A stretch of DNA of 64,000 nucleotides from Mycobacterium sp. Lineage in GTDB: Bacteria > Actinomycetota > Actinomycetes > Mycobacteriales > Mycobacteriaceae. Location: the NCBI RefSeq assembly GCF_002863225.1, contig NZ_PKEK01000051.1, positions 1-64,000 on the forward strand, written 5' to 3'. Positions 43,638-52,658 of this stretch are shown piece after piece (position 1 is the stretch's first letter; every line of letters starts with the position of its first letter). The notes beneath the pieces were generated by a model. That model did no database searches, was not told the origin of the DNA, and saw only the letters and a program-made list of their open reading frames with translations. The position numbers and the translations under genes are program-made.

Positions 43638-45197
43638 CTACTCCCACTCGATGGTGCCCGGCGGCTTGCTGGTCACATCCAGCACGACGCGGTTGACTTC
43701 GGCGACCTCGTTGGTGATCCGGGTCGAAATCCGTTCCAGCACTTCGTACGGCACCCGGGTCCAGTCGGCGGTCATGGCGTCCTCACTGGAGACCGGCCGC
43801 AGCACGATCGGGTGGCCGTAGGTGCGGCCGTCGCCCTGCACGCCCACCGACCGGACGTCGGCCAGCAGGACCACCGGGCATTGCCAGATCTGCTGATCCA
43901 GACCCGCGGCGGTCAGCTCTTCGCGGGCGATCGAGTCGGCGCGACGCAGTGTCTCCAACCTGCTCGCGGTGACCTCGCCGACGATGCGGATAGCCAGACC
44001 CGGCCCCGGAAACGGTTGGCGCCCGACGATTTCCTCGGGCAGACCCAGCTCGCGTCCGACCGCGCGGACCTCGTCTTTGAACAGCAACCGCAACGGCTCG
44101 ACCAACGCGAACTTCAGGTCGTCCGGTAGACCGCCCACATTGTGGTGGCTCTTGATGTTCGCCGCGCCGCTGCCACCGCCGGACTCGACCACATCCGGAT
44201 AGAGAGTTCCCTGTACCAGGAATTCAGTCTCGTTGTCTCCCAATACATCCCGAACGGCGCCCTCGAACGCCCGGATGAACTGCCGCCCGATGATCTTGCG
44301 CTTGCCCTCGGGGTTGGTCACCCCGGACAGCGCTTCGAGGAATGTCGCCTCGGCGTCGACGGTCACGAGGTTGGCGCCGGTCGCTGCGACGAAGTCGCGC
44401 TGCACCTGGGCGCGCTCGCCGGCCCGCAGCAGCCCGTGGTCGACGAACACGCAGGTCAGCCGGTCCCCGATCGCCCGCTGGACCAGCGCGGCGGCTACGG
44501 CTGAATCAACCCCACCGGAGAGCCCGCAGATCGCGTGACCGTCACCGACCTGGTCGCGCACTTGCTCGACCAGTGCTTCGGCGATGCCGGCCGGCGTCCA
44601 GTCCGGCGCGATGCCGGCGAATTCGTGCAGAAACCGGGTCAGCACCTGCTGGCCGTGTGGACTGTGCAAGACCTCAGGGTGGTACTGCACGCCGGCCAGT
44701 CGCCTCGACCGGCTCTCGAAGCCGGCCACCGGCGAACCCGCACTGGTGGCGATCACCTCGAAGCCGTCCGGCGCGGAGGTGACGGCGTCGCCGTGACTCA
44801 TCCATACCGGCTGGGTCTCGGGTAGATCGGAATGTAGTTCGCCGCCAACCACTCTCAGCTCGGTCCGGCCGTACTCGCTGGTCCCGGTACGGGCGACCGT
44901 GCCGCCGAGCGCCTGTGCCATCGCTTGAAATCCGTAGCAGATGCCGAACACCGGCACGCCCAGGTCGAACAACGCCGGGTCGAGTTGCGGCGCGCCGTCG
45001 GCGTACACGCTGGCCGGGCCGCCGGACAGCACCACGGCGAGTGGGTCGCGCACCTTGATCTCGTCGACCGAGGCGGTGTGCGGAATGACCTCTGAGAACA
45101 CGCGGGCCTCGCGCACCCGGCGGGCAATCAGCTGGGCGTATTGCGCGCCGAAATCGACAACAAGCACGGGACGGGGCGTTGCGGACTCCACCGGCAC
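43638..45197 (-). CDS. guaA: GMP synthase (glutamine-hydrolysing)
   Basis: A 519-residue enzyme that converts XMP to GMP with glutamine and ATP in the cytosol. The class I amidotransferase domain has the nucleophile in VFGICYGFQAMAQ (about residue 86) and GVQYHPEVLHS. The ATP-pyrophosphatase P-loop is GLSGGVDSAVAA, followed by a C-terminal dimerisation domain ending VTSKPPGTIEWE. The GTG start at 45197 lies 115 bp from the divergent dioxygenase gene. The purine genes guaB3 and guaB2 lie 6-9 kb away on the same strand. Confidence 0.96.
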   Translation of the reverse strand: MPVESATPRPVLVVDFGAQYAQLIARRVREARVFSEVIPHTASVDEIKVRDPLAVVLSGGPASVYADGAPQLDPALFDLGVPVFGICYGFQAMAQALGGTVARTGTSEYGRTELRVVGGELHSDLPETQPVWMSHGDAVTSAPDGFEVIATSAGSPVAGFESRSRRLAGVQYHPEVLHSPHGQQVLTRFLHEFAGIAPDWTPAGIAEALVEQVRDQVGDGHAICGLSGGVDSAVAAALVQRAIGDRLTCVFVDHGLLRAGERAQVQRDFVAATGANLVTVDAEATFLEALSGVTNPEGKRKIIGRQFIRAFEGAVRDVLGDNETEFLVQGTLYPDVVESGGGSGAANIKSHHNVGGLPDDLKFALVEPLRLLFKDEVRAVGRELGLPEEIVGRQPFPGPGLAIRIVGEVTASRLETLRRADSIAREELTAAGLDQQIWQCPVVLLADVRSVGVQGDGRTYGHPIVLRPVSSEDAMTADWTRVPYEVLERISTRITNEVAEVNRVVLDVTSKPPGTIEWE

Positions 45198-45239
45198 AGT
45201 CTAGAGCCGTGCGCACGTCAGCCCATCAGTTGACGCGCA

Positions 45240-45257
45240 TGTAGTCATATGTCTACA
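45240..45257. promoter_or_regulatory. Operator-like palindrome, distal copy (TGTAG-N8-CTACA)
   Basis: TGTAGTCATATGTCTACA, palindromic except for one base pair. It is centred 34 bp upstream of a second site with the same arms and the same spacing. It lies 43-60 bp from the guaA start and may overlap its promoter as well. Confidence 0.5.
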
Positions 45258-45273
45258 CTCGTCCTCAGCAGAC

Positions 45274-45291
45274 TGTAGTAAATTGACTACA
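45274..45291. promoter_or_regulatory. Operator-like palindrome, proximal copy (TGTAGT-N6-ACTACA)
   Basis: TGTAGTAAATTGACTACA, extended by GAC on the left and GTC on the right into a 24-bp dyad (45271-45294). It ends 22 bp before the dioxygenase ATG, between the probable promoter and the ribosome-binding site. In M. tuberculosis the homologous gene Rv3406 is repressed by the neighbouring TetR protein Rv3405c; no such regulator is encoded next to it here. Confidence 0.6.
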
Positions 45292-45312
45292 GTCGAATCA
45301 GGAAGGACCACC

Positions 45313-46191
45313 ATGACTCTGAGCGTGACCCAGTTGGGCAGCCGCATCGGCGCCCGCATCGACGGCGTGAAGCTGTCCGGCGACCTCGACACCGGCACCA
45401 TTGCCGACATTCGAGAAGCGTTGCTGCGGCACAAAACAATCTTCTTCCGCGACCAGCACCACCTCGACGACGCGGGCCAGCACGCCTTCACCACGCGGAT
45501 CGGCACACCCATCGCCCACCCCGCGCTGCAGCAGGCGAACATGCCGATCATCACGCCCATCGACTCCGAGTTCGGCAAGGCGAACCGCTGGCACACCGAC
45601 GTCACCTTCGTCGCGAACTACCCGGCCGCCTCGGTCCTGCGCGCCGTCACCCTGCCGAGCTATGGCGGGTCGACACTCTGGACCAACACCGCCGCGGCCT
45701 ATGACGCCCTGCCCGAGTCGCTCAAGCAGCTGGCCGAGAATCTGTGGGCGCTGCACAGCAACCGCTTCGACTATGTCCCGGCCTTGCACCCGCAGACCGA
45801 GGACGAGAAATCGCATCGGGCCCGGTTCGAGAAGATCGACTTCCGTACCGAGCACCCCGTAGTCCGCGTCCATCCCGAGACCGGCGAGCGCTCACTGGTC
45901 GCCGGCGACTTCGTCCGCGGATTCGTCGGGCTGGACAACTTCGAGTCGCAGACCCTCCTCGAATTGTTGCAGCGTCGAATCACTATGCCGGAGAACACCG
46001 TTCGATGGAACTGGGCCGCCGGCGACGTAGCCATCTGGGATAACCGCGCCACCCAGCACCGGGCGGTCGACGACTACGACGACCAGCACCGGCTGATGAA
46101 CCGGGTCACCGTGCAGGGCGATGTTCCCGTCGACGTGCACGGCCGACGCAGCCGGGTGATCAGCGGGGCACCGCTACAAGCCGTCAGCTGA
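45313..46191 (+). CDS. TauD/TfdA family 2-oxoglutarate-dependent dioxygenase (Rv3406-like)
   Basis: A 292-residue Fe(II)/2-oxoglutarate dioxygenase. The facial triad is visible as RWHTDVTF (His, Asp) and TQHRAVDDY (distal His); the 2-oxoglutarate carboxylate is bound by RLMNRV. The close M. tuberculosis homologue Rv3406 is a type II alkyl sulfatase that releases sulfate from alkyl sulfate esters and inactivates some DprE1 inhibitors. The ATG has AGGAAGGA upstream. Two operator-like palindromes precede it. Confidence 0.9.
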   Translation: MTLSVTQLGSRIGARIDGVKLSGDLDTGTIADIREALLRHKTIFFRDQHHLDDAGQHAFTTRIGTPIAHPALQQANMPIITPIDSEFGKANRWHTDVTFVANYPAASVLRAVTLPSYGGSTLWTNTAAAYDALPESLKQLAENLWALHSNRFDYVPALHPQTEDEKSHRARFEKIDFRTEHPVVRVHPETGERSLVAGDFVRGFVGLDNFESQTLLELLQRRITMPENTVRWNWAAGDVAIWDNRATQHRAVDDYDDQHRLMNRVTVQGDVPVDVHGRRSRVISGAPLQAVS

Positions 46192-46417
46192 GCCGCACAG
46201 CGGGACGAGAGGTCGCTCACCGCCGCCAGGGGTACGCCGCCACGTCCATCGCCGGCATCAAGTGTTGAGCGGCACACCGGGGCGCTGACCACGCCCGACG
46301 GCCGCGGACCAAAGTGCGGAAACCCGTGGTTCGCCCGGAACGCCTGGCGAACCTGCACCGGGCATGGTGAGGTGGTAGTGCTCATGGCAGAAACCACCCC
46401 GGGAAGCGAGGTCCGCA

Positions 46418-47152
46418 GTGCTGGGTCTACCGGAAGCGGTGCAAGCCTGCCTTTTCGATCTCGACGGCGTGCTCACCGACACCGCAAGCGTGCACACCAA
46501 AGCCTGGAAAGTCATGTTCGACGAGTTCTTGAAGCAGCACGCCGAACAGAACGGTGAGTCGTTCGTACCGTTCGATCCGGACAAGGACTACTTGAAATAC
46601 GTCGACGGCAAGAAACGCGAAGACGGCGTACGGGCGTTTCTGGCCAGCCGCGACATCGAGCTTCCCGACGGCGACCCCGACGACTCGAGCGACAAAGACA
46701 CCGTGCACGGCCTGGGCACCCGCAAGAACGACGCGTTCCAGGAGACGTTGCACAAAGACGGCGTCAAGGTTTTCGAAGGCTCGCGCCGCTATCTGGAAGA
46801 AGTCGCCGCCGCCGGGCTGGCCACCGCTGTGGTGTCGTCGAGTGCCAACACCCGTGAGGTGCTCGAGATCACCGGACTGGAACAATTCATCCAGCAACGC
46901 GTCGACGGAGTGACGCTGCGTGAGGAGAACATCGCAGGCAAGCCGGCACCGGACTCGTACCTTCGCGGCGCCGAGTTGCTCAACGTCGAACCAGCCGCCG
47001 CGGCGGTCTTCGAGGATGCGCTGTCCGGGGTCGAGGCAGGCCGCGCCGGTAAATTCGGTTTCGTCGTCGGTGTCGACCGGGTGGGCCAAGCCGACGAATT
47101 GCGCAGTCACGGTGCCGATGTCGTGGTGACCGACCTTGGCGATCTACTTTAG
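46418..47152 (+). CDS. HAD-type beta-phosphoglucomutase-like hydrolase (Rv3400-like)
   Basis: A 244-residue HAD-superfamily protein. Motif I FDLDGVLTDTASVH, motif II VVSSSANT, the lysine in NIAGKPAPDSYL and motif IV FEDALSGVEAG match beta-phosphoglucomutases, which convert beta-glucose 1-phosphate to glucose 6-phosphate. The next gene is a GH65 phosphorylase that makes beta-glucose 1-phosphate, so the pair should form a disaccharide breakdown route. The GTG start has GCGAGG six bases upstream. Its stop codon overlaps the ribosome-binding site of the next gene. Confidence 0.9.
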   Translation: MLGLPEAVQACLFDLDGVLTDTASVHTKAWKVMFDEFLKQHAEQNGESFVPFDPDKDYLKYVDGKKREDGVRAFLASRDIELPDGDPDDSSDKDTVHGLGTRKNDAFQETLHKDGVKVFEGSRRYLEEVAAAGLATAVVSSSANTREVLEITGLEQFIQQRVDGVTLREENIAGKPAPDSYLRGAELLNVEPAAAAVFEDALSGVEAGRAGKFGFVVGVDRVGQADELRSHGADVVVTDLGDLL

Positions 47153-47161
47153 GAGGCCGTG

Positions 47162-49540
47162 ATGATCCCCGATGACACACTCCCCGTCGAACCCTGGCAG
47201 ATCCGCGAACCCAAGCTGAACCTCGACGTGTTGGCTCAGTCGGAGTCGCTGTTCGCATTGTCCAACGGGCACATCGGGATTCGCGGCAACCTCGACGAAG
47301 GAGAGCCGCACGGCATACCCGGCACCTACCTCAACTCGTTCTACGAGGTACGGCCGCTGCCCTACGCCGAAGCTGGTTACGGATATCCGGAAGCCGGCCA
47401 GACCGTCGTCGACGTCACCAATGGGAAGATCCTGCGCCTACTGGTCGACGACGAGCCCTTCGACGTGCGCTACGGCAAGCTGCTCAGCCACGAACGCGTG
47501 CTCGACCTGCGGGCCGGGACACTGACCCGCGACGCGCACTGGCAGTCCCCGGTCGGCAAACAGGTCAGGGTGACCTCCACGCGGCTGGTGTCGCTGTCCC
47601 AGCGCAGCGTGGTCGCCATCGAGTACATCGTGGAAGCTGTCGACCAATTCGTACGTGTCACAGTGCAATCCGAGCTGGTGGCCAACGAGGAACAGCCCGT
47701 GACGTCTGGCGATCCGCGCGTCGCGGCGATTCTCGACAACCCGCTGGAGGCCGTGCAGCACGAAGACACCGAGTGCGGCGCGCTGCTGATGCACCGGACC
47801 CGCGCCAGCGCGTTGATGATGGCCGCGGCCATGGACCACGAGATCGAGGTCGAAGGTCGCTACGAGGTCAGCAACGACGCGAGCGGCGACCTCGCCCGAA
47901 CAACCGTGATCTGTGGACTACGCCCCGGCCAGACGCTGCGCATCGTGAAATACCTGGCGTACGGCTGGTCGAGCCAGCGGTCCCGTCCGGCGCTGCGCGA
48001 CCAGGCATCCGCCGCGTTGCACAGCGCGCGCTACAGCGGTTGGAAAGGCCTGCTCGAGGCGCAGCGCAAAATTCTCGACGACTACTGGGACGGCGCCGAT
48101 GTCGAGGTGGAGGGCGATCCGATCTGCCAGCAGGCGGTCCGGTTCGGGCTCTTTCACCTGCTGCAGGCCAGCGCACGGGCCGAAGGCCGCGGCATCGCCA
48201 GCAAGGGCCTGACCGGAACCGGCTACGACGGCCACATCTTCTGGGACACCGACGGATTCGTCCTTCCGGTTCTCACCTATACGCTGCCGCACGCGGCCGC
48301 CGACGCATTACGTTGGCGCGCTTCGACATTGGACTTGGCGAAGGAGCGCGCCGCGCAGCTGGACCTCAAGGGCGCCGCCTATCCATGGCGCACGATTCGG
48401 GGCCAGGAGTGCTCGGCCTACTGGCCGGCCGGCACGGCGGCGTGGCACATCAACGCGGACATCGCGATGGCGTTCGAGCGCTATCGGATTGTCACCGGTG
48501 ACGAGTCGCTGGAGAAAGACTGCGGACTCGAGGTGCTCATCGAGACGGCCCGGTTGTGGCATTCGCTCGGACACCACGACCGTCATGGCGTGTGGCACCT
48601 GGACGGGGTCACCGGCCCGGACGAATACACCGCGATCGTGCGCGACAACGTGTTCACCAACATGATGGCGGCGCACAACCTTCGGGTCGCGGCCGACGCG
48701 TGCGCCCGGCACTCCGAAGTCGCCCGTGAGATGGGCGTCTCCAGCGACGAGACCGCGGCATGGCGCGCCGCCGCCGACGCCGCGCACATCCCTTACGACG
48801 AAGAGCTCGGCGTGCATCCACAGTCCGAGGGCTTCACCACCTACGCCGAGTGGGATTTCGACAACAGGAACAAATACCCGCTGCTTCTGCACGAGCCTTA
48901 CGCGTTGCTGTACTCGTCGCAGGTGGTCAAACAGACCGACCTGGTGCTCGCAATGTATTGGCAGAGCCACAAATTCACCGACGAGCAGAAGGCGCGCAAC
49001 GTCGACTACTACGAGCGTCGGACCGTGCGCGATTCGTCGTTGTCCGCCTGCACCCAGGCGGTGATGTGTGCCAACGTCGGGCACGTGGACCTGGCCCACG
49101 ACTACACGTATGAGGCGGCGCTGGTCGATCTCCGCGATCTACACAACAACACCAAGGACGGCCTGCACATGGCGTCGCTGGCCGGCGCCTGGACGGCACT
49201 GGTCGCCGGCTTCGGGGGTCTGCGCGACGACGAAGGTGTCCTGTCACTCAACCCGTACCTGCCCGACGCCATCTCGCGGCTACGTTTTCGGCTGCGCTGG
49301 CGCGACTTCCGGGTGACCGTGGATGTCCAGCACGACCAGGTCACCTACACCCTTCGCGACGGCCCGGAAGATCAGCAGTTGAACATCCTGCACGCCGGCG
49401 AAGAGCTCGAACTCAGCACCACCAAACCGAAGACGGTCAAGCTGACCAAGCGGGAGCCTTTACTACCCACGCCGCAGCAACCGCCGGGACGCGCCCCGAT
49501 GCACCGGAACGCCTACCGGTCGGTCAACCAGCAGAACTGA
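47162..49540 (+). CDS. Glycoside hydrolase family 65 disaccharide phosphorylase (Rv3401-like)
   Basis: A 792-residue GH65 protein. Family members phosphorolyse maltose, trehalose or kojibiose into glucose plus beta-glucose 1-phosphate. The N-terminal super-sandwich domain starts with ESLFALSNGHIGIRGNLDEG. The catalytic (alpha/alpha)6 domain contains the acid in HLDGVTGPDEYTAIVRDN and the phosphate-binding MASLAGAWTALV stretch. The exact sugar is not decided by what I can see. An AGGAGG five bases before the ATG at 47162 is the strongest ribosome-binding site in the window; a GTG directly before it (47159) is an alternative. Confidence 0.93.
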   Translation: MIPDDTLPVEPWQIREPKLNLDVLAQSESLFALSNGHIGIRGNLDEGEPHGIPGTYLNSFYEVRPLPYAEAGYGYPEAGQTVVDVTNGKILRLLVDDEPFDVRYGKLLSHERVLDLRAGTLTRDAHWQSPVGKQVRVTSTRLVSLSQRSVVAIEYIVEAVDQFVRVTVQSELVANEEQPVTSGDPRVAAILDNPLEAVQHEDTECGALLMHRTRASALMMAAAMDHEIEVEGRYEVSNDASGDLARTTVICGLRPGQTLRIVKYLAYGWSSQRSRPALRDQASAALHSARYSGWKGLLEAQRKILDDYWDGADVEVEGDPICQQAVRFGLFHLLQASARAEGRGIASKGLTGTGYDGHIFWDTDGFVLPVLTYTLPHAAADALRWRASTLDLAKERAAQLDLKGAAYPWRTIRGQECSAYWPAGTAAWHINADIAMAFERYRIVTGDESLEKDCGLEVLIETARLWHSLGHHDRHGVWHLDGVTGPDEYTAIVRDNVFTNMMAAHNLRVAADACARHSEVAREMGVSSDETAAWRAAADAAHIPYDEELGVHPQSEGFTTYAEWDFDNRNKYPLLLHEPYALLYSSQVVKQTDLVLAMYWQSHKFTDEQKARNVDYYERRTVRDSSLSACTQAVMCANVGHVDLAHDYTYEAALVDLRDLHNNTKDGLHMASLAGAWTALVAGFGGLRDDEGVLSLNPYLPDAISRLRFRLRWRDFRVTVDVQHDQVTYTLRDGPEDQQLNILHAGEELELSTTKPKTVKLTKREPLLPTPQQPPGRAPMHRNAYRSVNQQN

Positions 49541-51449
49541 CCGAGCCGGGGCTTATGCGGCGCTCCTCAGCATCGCTGCGCTCTGCATCGTCGCCGCCGG
49601 AGCTGATGCGGCGCTCCTCAGCATCGCTGCGCTCTGCATCGTCGCCGCCGGAACTGATGCGGCGCTCCTCAGCATCGCTGCGCTCTGCATCGTCGCCGCC
49701 GGGGCTCTCTTCTTCCTTGACAGCGTCGATCGATTCGATCGGCAGCCAGCGCAGCGCGCCGGGCGCCGAATCCGGCACCACCGGGTGGGCAGGCGCGATC
49801 GGGTCGAGCCGGCGATAGGCCTCACCCTGCTTGGGGCGAAGGTCGTCCTCCCCCTTGTTCGGCCACAGCGACGCGGCCCGCTCGGCCTGCGCGGTGATCG
49901 ACAGCGACGGGTTCACCCCGAGGTTCGCCGAGATCGCGGCGCCGTCGACCACGAACAGTGTCGGATAGCCGTACGCCCGGTGGTACGGATCGATGACGCC
50001 GGCCTCCCGGCTGTCGCCGATCGGCGCGCCGCCGAGGTAGTGCGCGGTCAGCGGGATATTGAACAGCTCGCCCCACGTCCCGCCGGCGACACCGTCGATC
50101 TTCTCTGCGATGCGGCGAGTGGCCTCGTTGCCCGCCGGGATCCAGCTCGGGTTCGGTACGCCGTGGCCCTGCTTGCTGACGACGCGGCGGCGACCCAGCT
50201 TGGTCCGTTTCGTGTAAGTGGTGATCGAGTTGTCGAGGTTCTGCATCACCAGCGCGATCATGGTGCGCTCGCTCCAGCGCCGCGGGTTGAGCAGCCGCAG
50301 CGTGCCGCGCGGATCCCCACCGGCGTTGTCGAGGAGCTGTCGCCACCGTGGAACGTCGCTGCCGCCTTCGCCCGGGCCGTCGGTCATCAACGTCTGCAGC
50401 AGACCCATGGCGTTCGAGCCCTTGCCGTAGCGACACGGCTCGATGTGGGTGTCCGAGGACGGGTGGATGGAGGAGGTGATCGCCACCCCGTGGGTGAGAT
50501 CGAGGTCGTCGCTGACCTTCAAACGGCCCGCCCCGACGATCGACTCCGAGTTGGTCCGGGTCAACTCGCCCAGCCGTTGCGAAAGCTCGGGCAGCTTGCC
50601 CTTGTCGCGCATTTTGAACAGCAGCTGCTGGGTGCCCCACGTGCCCGCGGCCAGCACCACATGCTTGGCGGTGAAAGTGCGCTTCTTGCGGCGCAGCGCC
50701 CGACCAGTGCGTGCGGTGCGCACCTCCCAGATCCCGTCTTCGCGCTGCTCGAAACTCGTGACCGTCGTCATCGGAATCACGTCTGCGCCATTGGATTCGG
50801 CCAGGCCGAGATAGTTCTTCAGCAGCGTGTTCTTGGCGCCGAAGCGACAACCGGTCATACAGCTACCGCATTCCAGGCAGCCGGTGCGGTCCGGGCCGGC
50901 ACCGCCGAAGTACGGGTCGGGCACCGTCTGGCCGGGAGTCTTGGTGCCGTCGGGACCGAAGAACACCCCGACCGGGGTGGGCACGAACGTGTCGCCGCAA
51001 CCCATGTCGTCGGCGACCTCTTTGAGAATGCGGTCGGCGTCGGTGAAGGTCGGGTTGGTGACCACCCCGAGCATCCGCTTGGCCTGGTCGTAGTGCGGCA
51101 GCAGTTCCGACTTCCAGTCGGTGATGTGCGACCACTGCTTGTCCTCGAAGAACGGCTTCGACGGCACGTACAGCGTGTTCGCGTAGTTCAGCGAACCACC
51201 GCCGACCCCCGCGCCGGCCAGGATCATCACGTTGCGCAGCAGATGGATGCGCTGGATGCCGTACATGCCGAATTTAGGTGCCCACAGGAATTTGCGGAGG
51301 TTCCAGGAGGTCTTGGCCATGTCCTCGTCGGCGAAGCGCCGGCCGGCTTCGAGCACGCCGACCCGGTAACCCTTCTCCGTCAACCGCAGCGCGGTGACGC
51401 TGCCACCAAAACCCGAACCAATGATCAAGACGTCGTAGTCAGGTTCCAC
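49524..51449 (-). CDS. choD: GMC-type oxidoreductase ChoD with a repeat-extended C-terminus
   Basis: A 641-residue FAD enzyme of the glucose-methanol-choline family, annotated in M. tuberculosis as cholesterol oxidase ChoD (578 residues). The FAD-binding GSGFGGSVTALRL is at residues 11-23, GAGVGGGSLNYANTL follows, and the C-terminal VVDGAAISANLGVNPSLSI region is conserved. After RWLPIESID the protein gains about 60 residues made of three copies of a 17-residue repeat rich in Asp, Glu, Arg and Ser, then ends SVSSAG, close to the normal family ending. The activity assignment as a steroid oxidase is debated. It overlaps the convergent GH65 gene by 17 bp. Confidence 0.92.
   Translation of the reverse strand: MEPDYDVLIIGSGFGGSVTALRLTEKGYRVGVLEAGRRFADEDMAKTSWNLRKFLWAPKFGMYGIQRIHLLRNVMILAGAGVGGGSLNYANTLYVPSKPFFEDKQWSHITDWKSELLPHYDQAKRMLGVVTNPTFTDADRILKEVADDMGCGDTFVPTPVGVFFGPDGTKTPGQTVPDPYFGGAGPDRTGCLECGSCMTGCRFGAKNTLLKNYLGLAESNGADVIPMTTVTSFEQREDGIWEVRTARTGRALRRKKRTFTAKHVVLAAGTWGTQQLLFKMRDKGKLPELSQRLGELTRTNSESIVGAGRLKVSDDLDLTHGVAITSSIHPSSDTHIEPCRYGKGSNAMGLLQTLMTDGPGEGGSDVPRWRQLLDNAGGDPRGTLRLLNPRRWSERTMIALVMQNLDNSITTYTKRTKLGRRRVVSKQGHGVPNPSWIPAGNEATRRIAEKIDGVAGGTWGELFNIPLTAHYLGGAPIGDSREAGVIDPYHRAYGYPTLFVVDGAAISANLGVNPSLSITAQAERAASLWPNKGEDDLRPKQGEAYRRLDPIAPAHPVVPDSAPGALRWLPIESIDAVKEEESPGGDDAERSDAEERRISSGGDDAERSDAEERRISSGGDDAERSDAEERRISPGSVSSAG
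49555..49707. repeat. Three tandem 51-bp repeats inside the choD 3' end (MIRU-like)
   Basis: Units at 49555-49605, 49606-49656 and 49657-49707 are almost identical, differing at one or two bases near the end. The unit length is divisible by three, so the choD frame is kept and each unit encodes a 17-residue block containing GGDDAERSDAEERRIS. Plus-strand reading is open too, with an ATG at the start of each unit and a TGATG-type junction. Size, arrangement and composition recall mycobacterial interspersed repetitive units, but no direct comparison was made. Confidence 0.85.
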
Positions 51450-51503
51450 GTCATCCAGTATGGACTTACTCGCCGGTAATGATCCAGCGAACCAGGTCAG
51501 CGC

Positions 51504-52640
51504 CTAATTGCCGACAGTCAGGCCGACCTTCTGAAACTCTTTGAGGTCGCAATAGCCCGATTTGGCCATCGACCGGCGCAGCCCGCCGACCAGGTTCAGC
51601 GAACCAAACGGATCGTCCGACGGACCGTTGAGCACCTGGCTCAGCGGCAACCGCTCGCCGACGGCGATCTGCAGCAGGGCGCCGCGCGGCAGCGACGGGT
51701 GAGCGGCCGCCGACGGCCAGTACCAACCCTCGCCCTGGGCTTCGGCGGCCTCGGCGAGCGGGGTACCCAGCACCACCGCGTCGGCGCCGCACGCGATCGC
51801 CTTGGCGAGGTCGCCGGAGGTGTGGATGTCGCCGTCGGCGAGCACATGCACGTAGCGGCCGCCGGTTTCGTCGAGGTATTCACGACGGGCGGCGGCGGCG
51901 TCGGCGATCGCGGTGGCCATCGGCACGCTGATGCCGAGCACCTCGTCGCTGGTGGTCACCCCGCTGGTCGAGCCGTAGCCGACGATGACGCCCGCCGCGC
52001 CGGTGCGCATCAGGTGCAGAGCGCTGCGATGGTCGATGACGCCACCGGCGACCACCGGGACGTCGAGCTCGGAGATGAAGGTCTTGAGGTTCAGCGGCTC
52101 GCCATGGCTGTCGACGCGCTCGGCGGAGACGATGGTGCCCTGGATGACCAGCAGGTCGATCCCGGCGGCCACCAGTGTCGGGGTCAGCGCCTGGGCGTTC
52201 TGCGGGCTCACCCGGACCGCAGTGGTGACCCCTGCCTCGCGGACGCGGGCCACCGCGGTGCTGAGCAGGTCGAGGTCCAGCGGCGCGGCGTGCAGCTGCT
52301 GGAGCAACCGGATTGCCGCCGACGGCTCGGGCTCCTTGGCGGCGGCCTCGATGACCTGGGCGACCTTGGCCTCGACATCCGCGTGCCGGCCGATCAGTCC
52401 CTCGCCGTTGAGCACTCCCAGACCGCCGAGCCGACCGAGTTCGATGGCGAACTCCGGCGACACCAACGCATCGGTCGGGTGCGCCACGATGGGGATCTCG
52501 AACCGGTAGGCGTCGAGCTGCCAGGCCGTCGTGGCGTCCTGCGACGAGCGGGTGCGTCGCGACGGGACGATATTGATGTCGCTGAGTTCGTAGGTGCGCC
52601 GGGCGGTTCGGCCCATGCCGATTTCAACCATGTCACGCAT
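51504..52640 (-). CDS. guaB3: IMP dehydrogenase-like protein GuaB3
   Basis: A 378-residue TIM-barrel protein related to IMP dehydrogenase and GMP reductase, matching Rv3410c. There are no CBS domains, and the catalytic cysteine loop of GuaB2 is not seen. Typical segments are PTDALVSPEFAIELGRLGGLGVLNGEG and DGDIHTSGDLAKAIACGADAVVLG. Its role in purine metabolism is not clear. The ATG at 52640 has AAGGA eight bases upstream; another ATG three codons later (52631) gives the length usually annotated. It follows guaB2 by 18 bp in one operon. Confidence 0.92.
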   Translation of the reverse strand: MRDMVEIGMGRTARRTYELSDINIVPSRRTRSSQDATTAWQLDAYRFEIPIVAHPTDALVSPEFAIELGRLGGLGVLNGEGLIGRHADVEAKVAQVIEAAAKEPEPSAAIRLLQQLHAAPLDLDLLSTAVARVREAGVTTAVRVSPQNAQALTPTLVAAGIDLLVIQGTIVSAERVDSHGEPLNLKTFISELDVPVVAGGVIDHRSALHLMRTGAAGVIVGYGSTSGVTTSDEVLGISVPMATAIADAAAARREYLDETGGRYVHVLADGDIHTSGDLAKAIACGADAVVLGTPLAEAAEAQGEGWYWPSAAAHPSLPRGALLQIAVGERLPLSQVLNGPSDDPFGSLNLVGGLRRSMAKSGYCDLKEFQKVGLTVGN

Positions 52641-52658
52641 GAGAGGTCCTTCGATCAA

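Noticed and set aside
49555..49818. Plus-strand frame through the 51-bp repeats, each beginning with ATG
   Set aside because: It is the complement of the choD tail; no evidence for separate translation, although MIRU-type repeats often keep both strands open.
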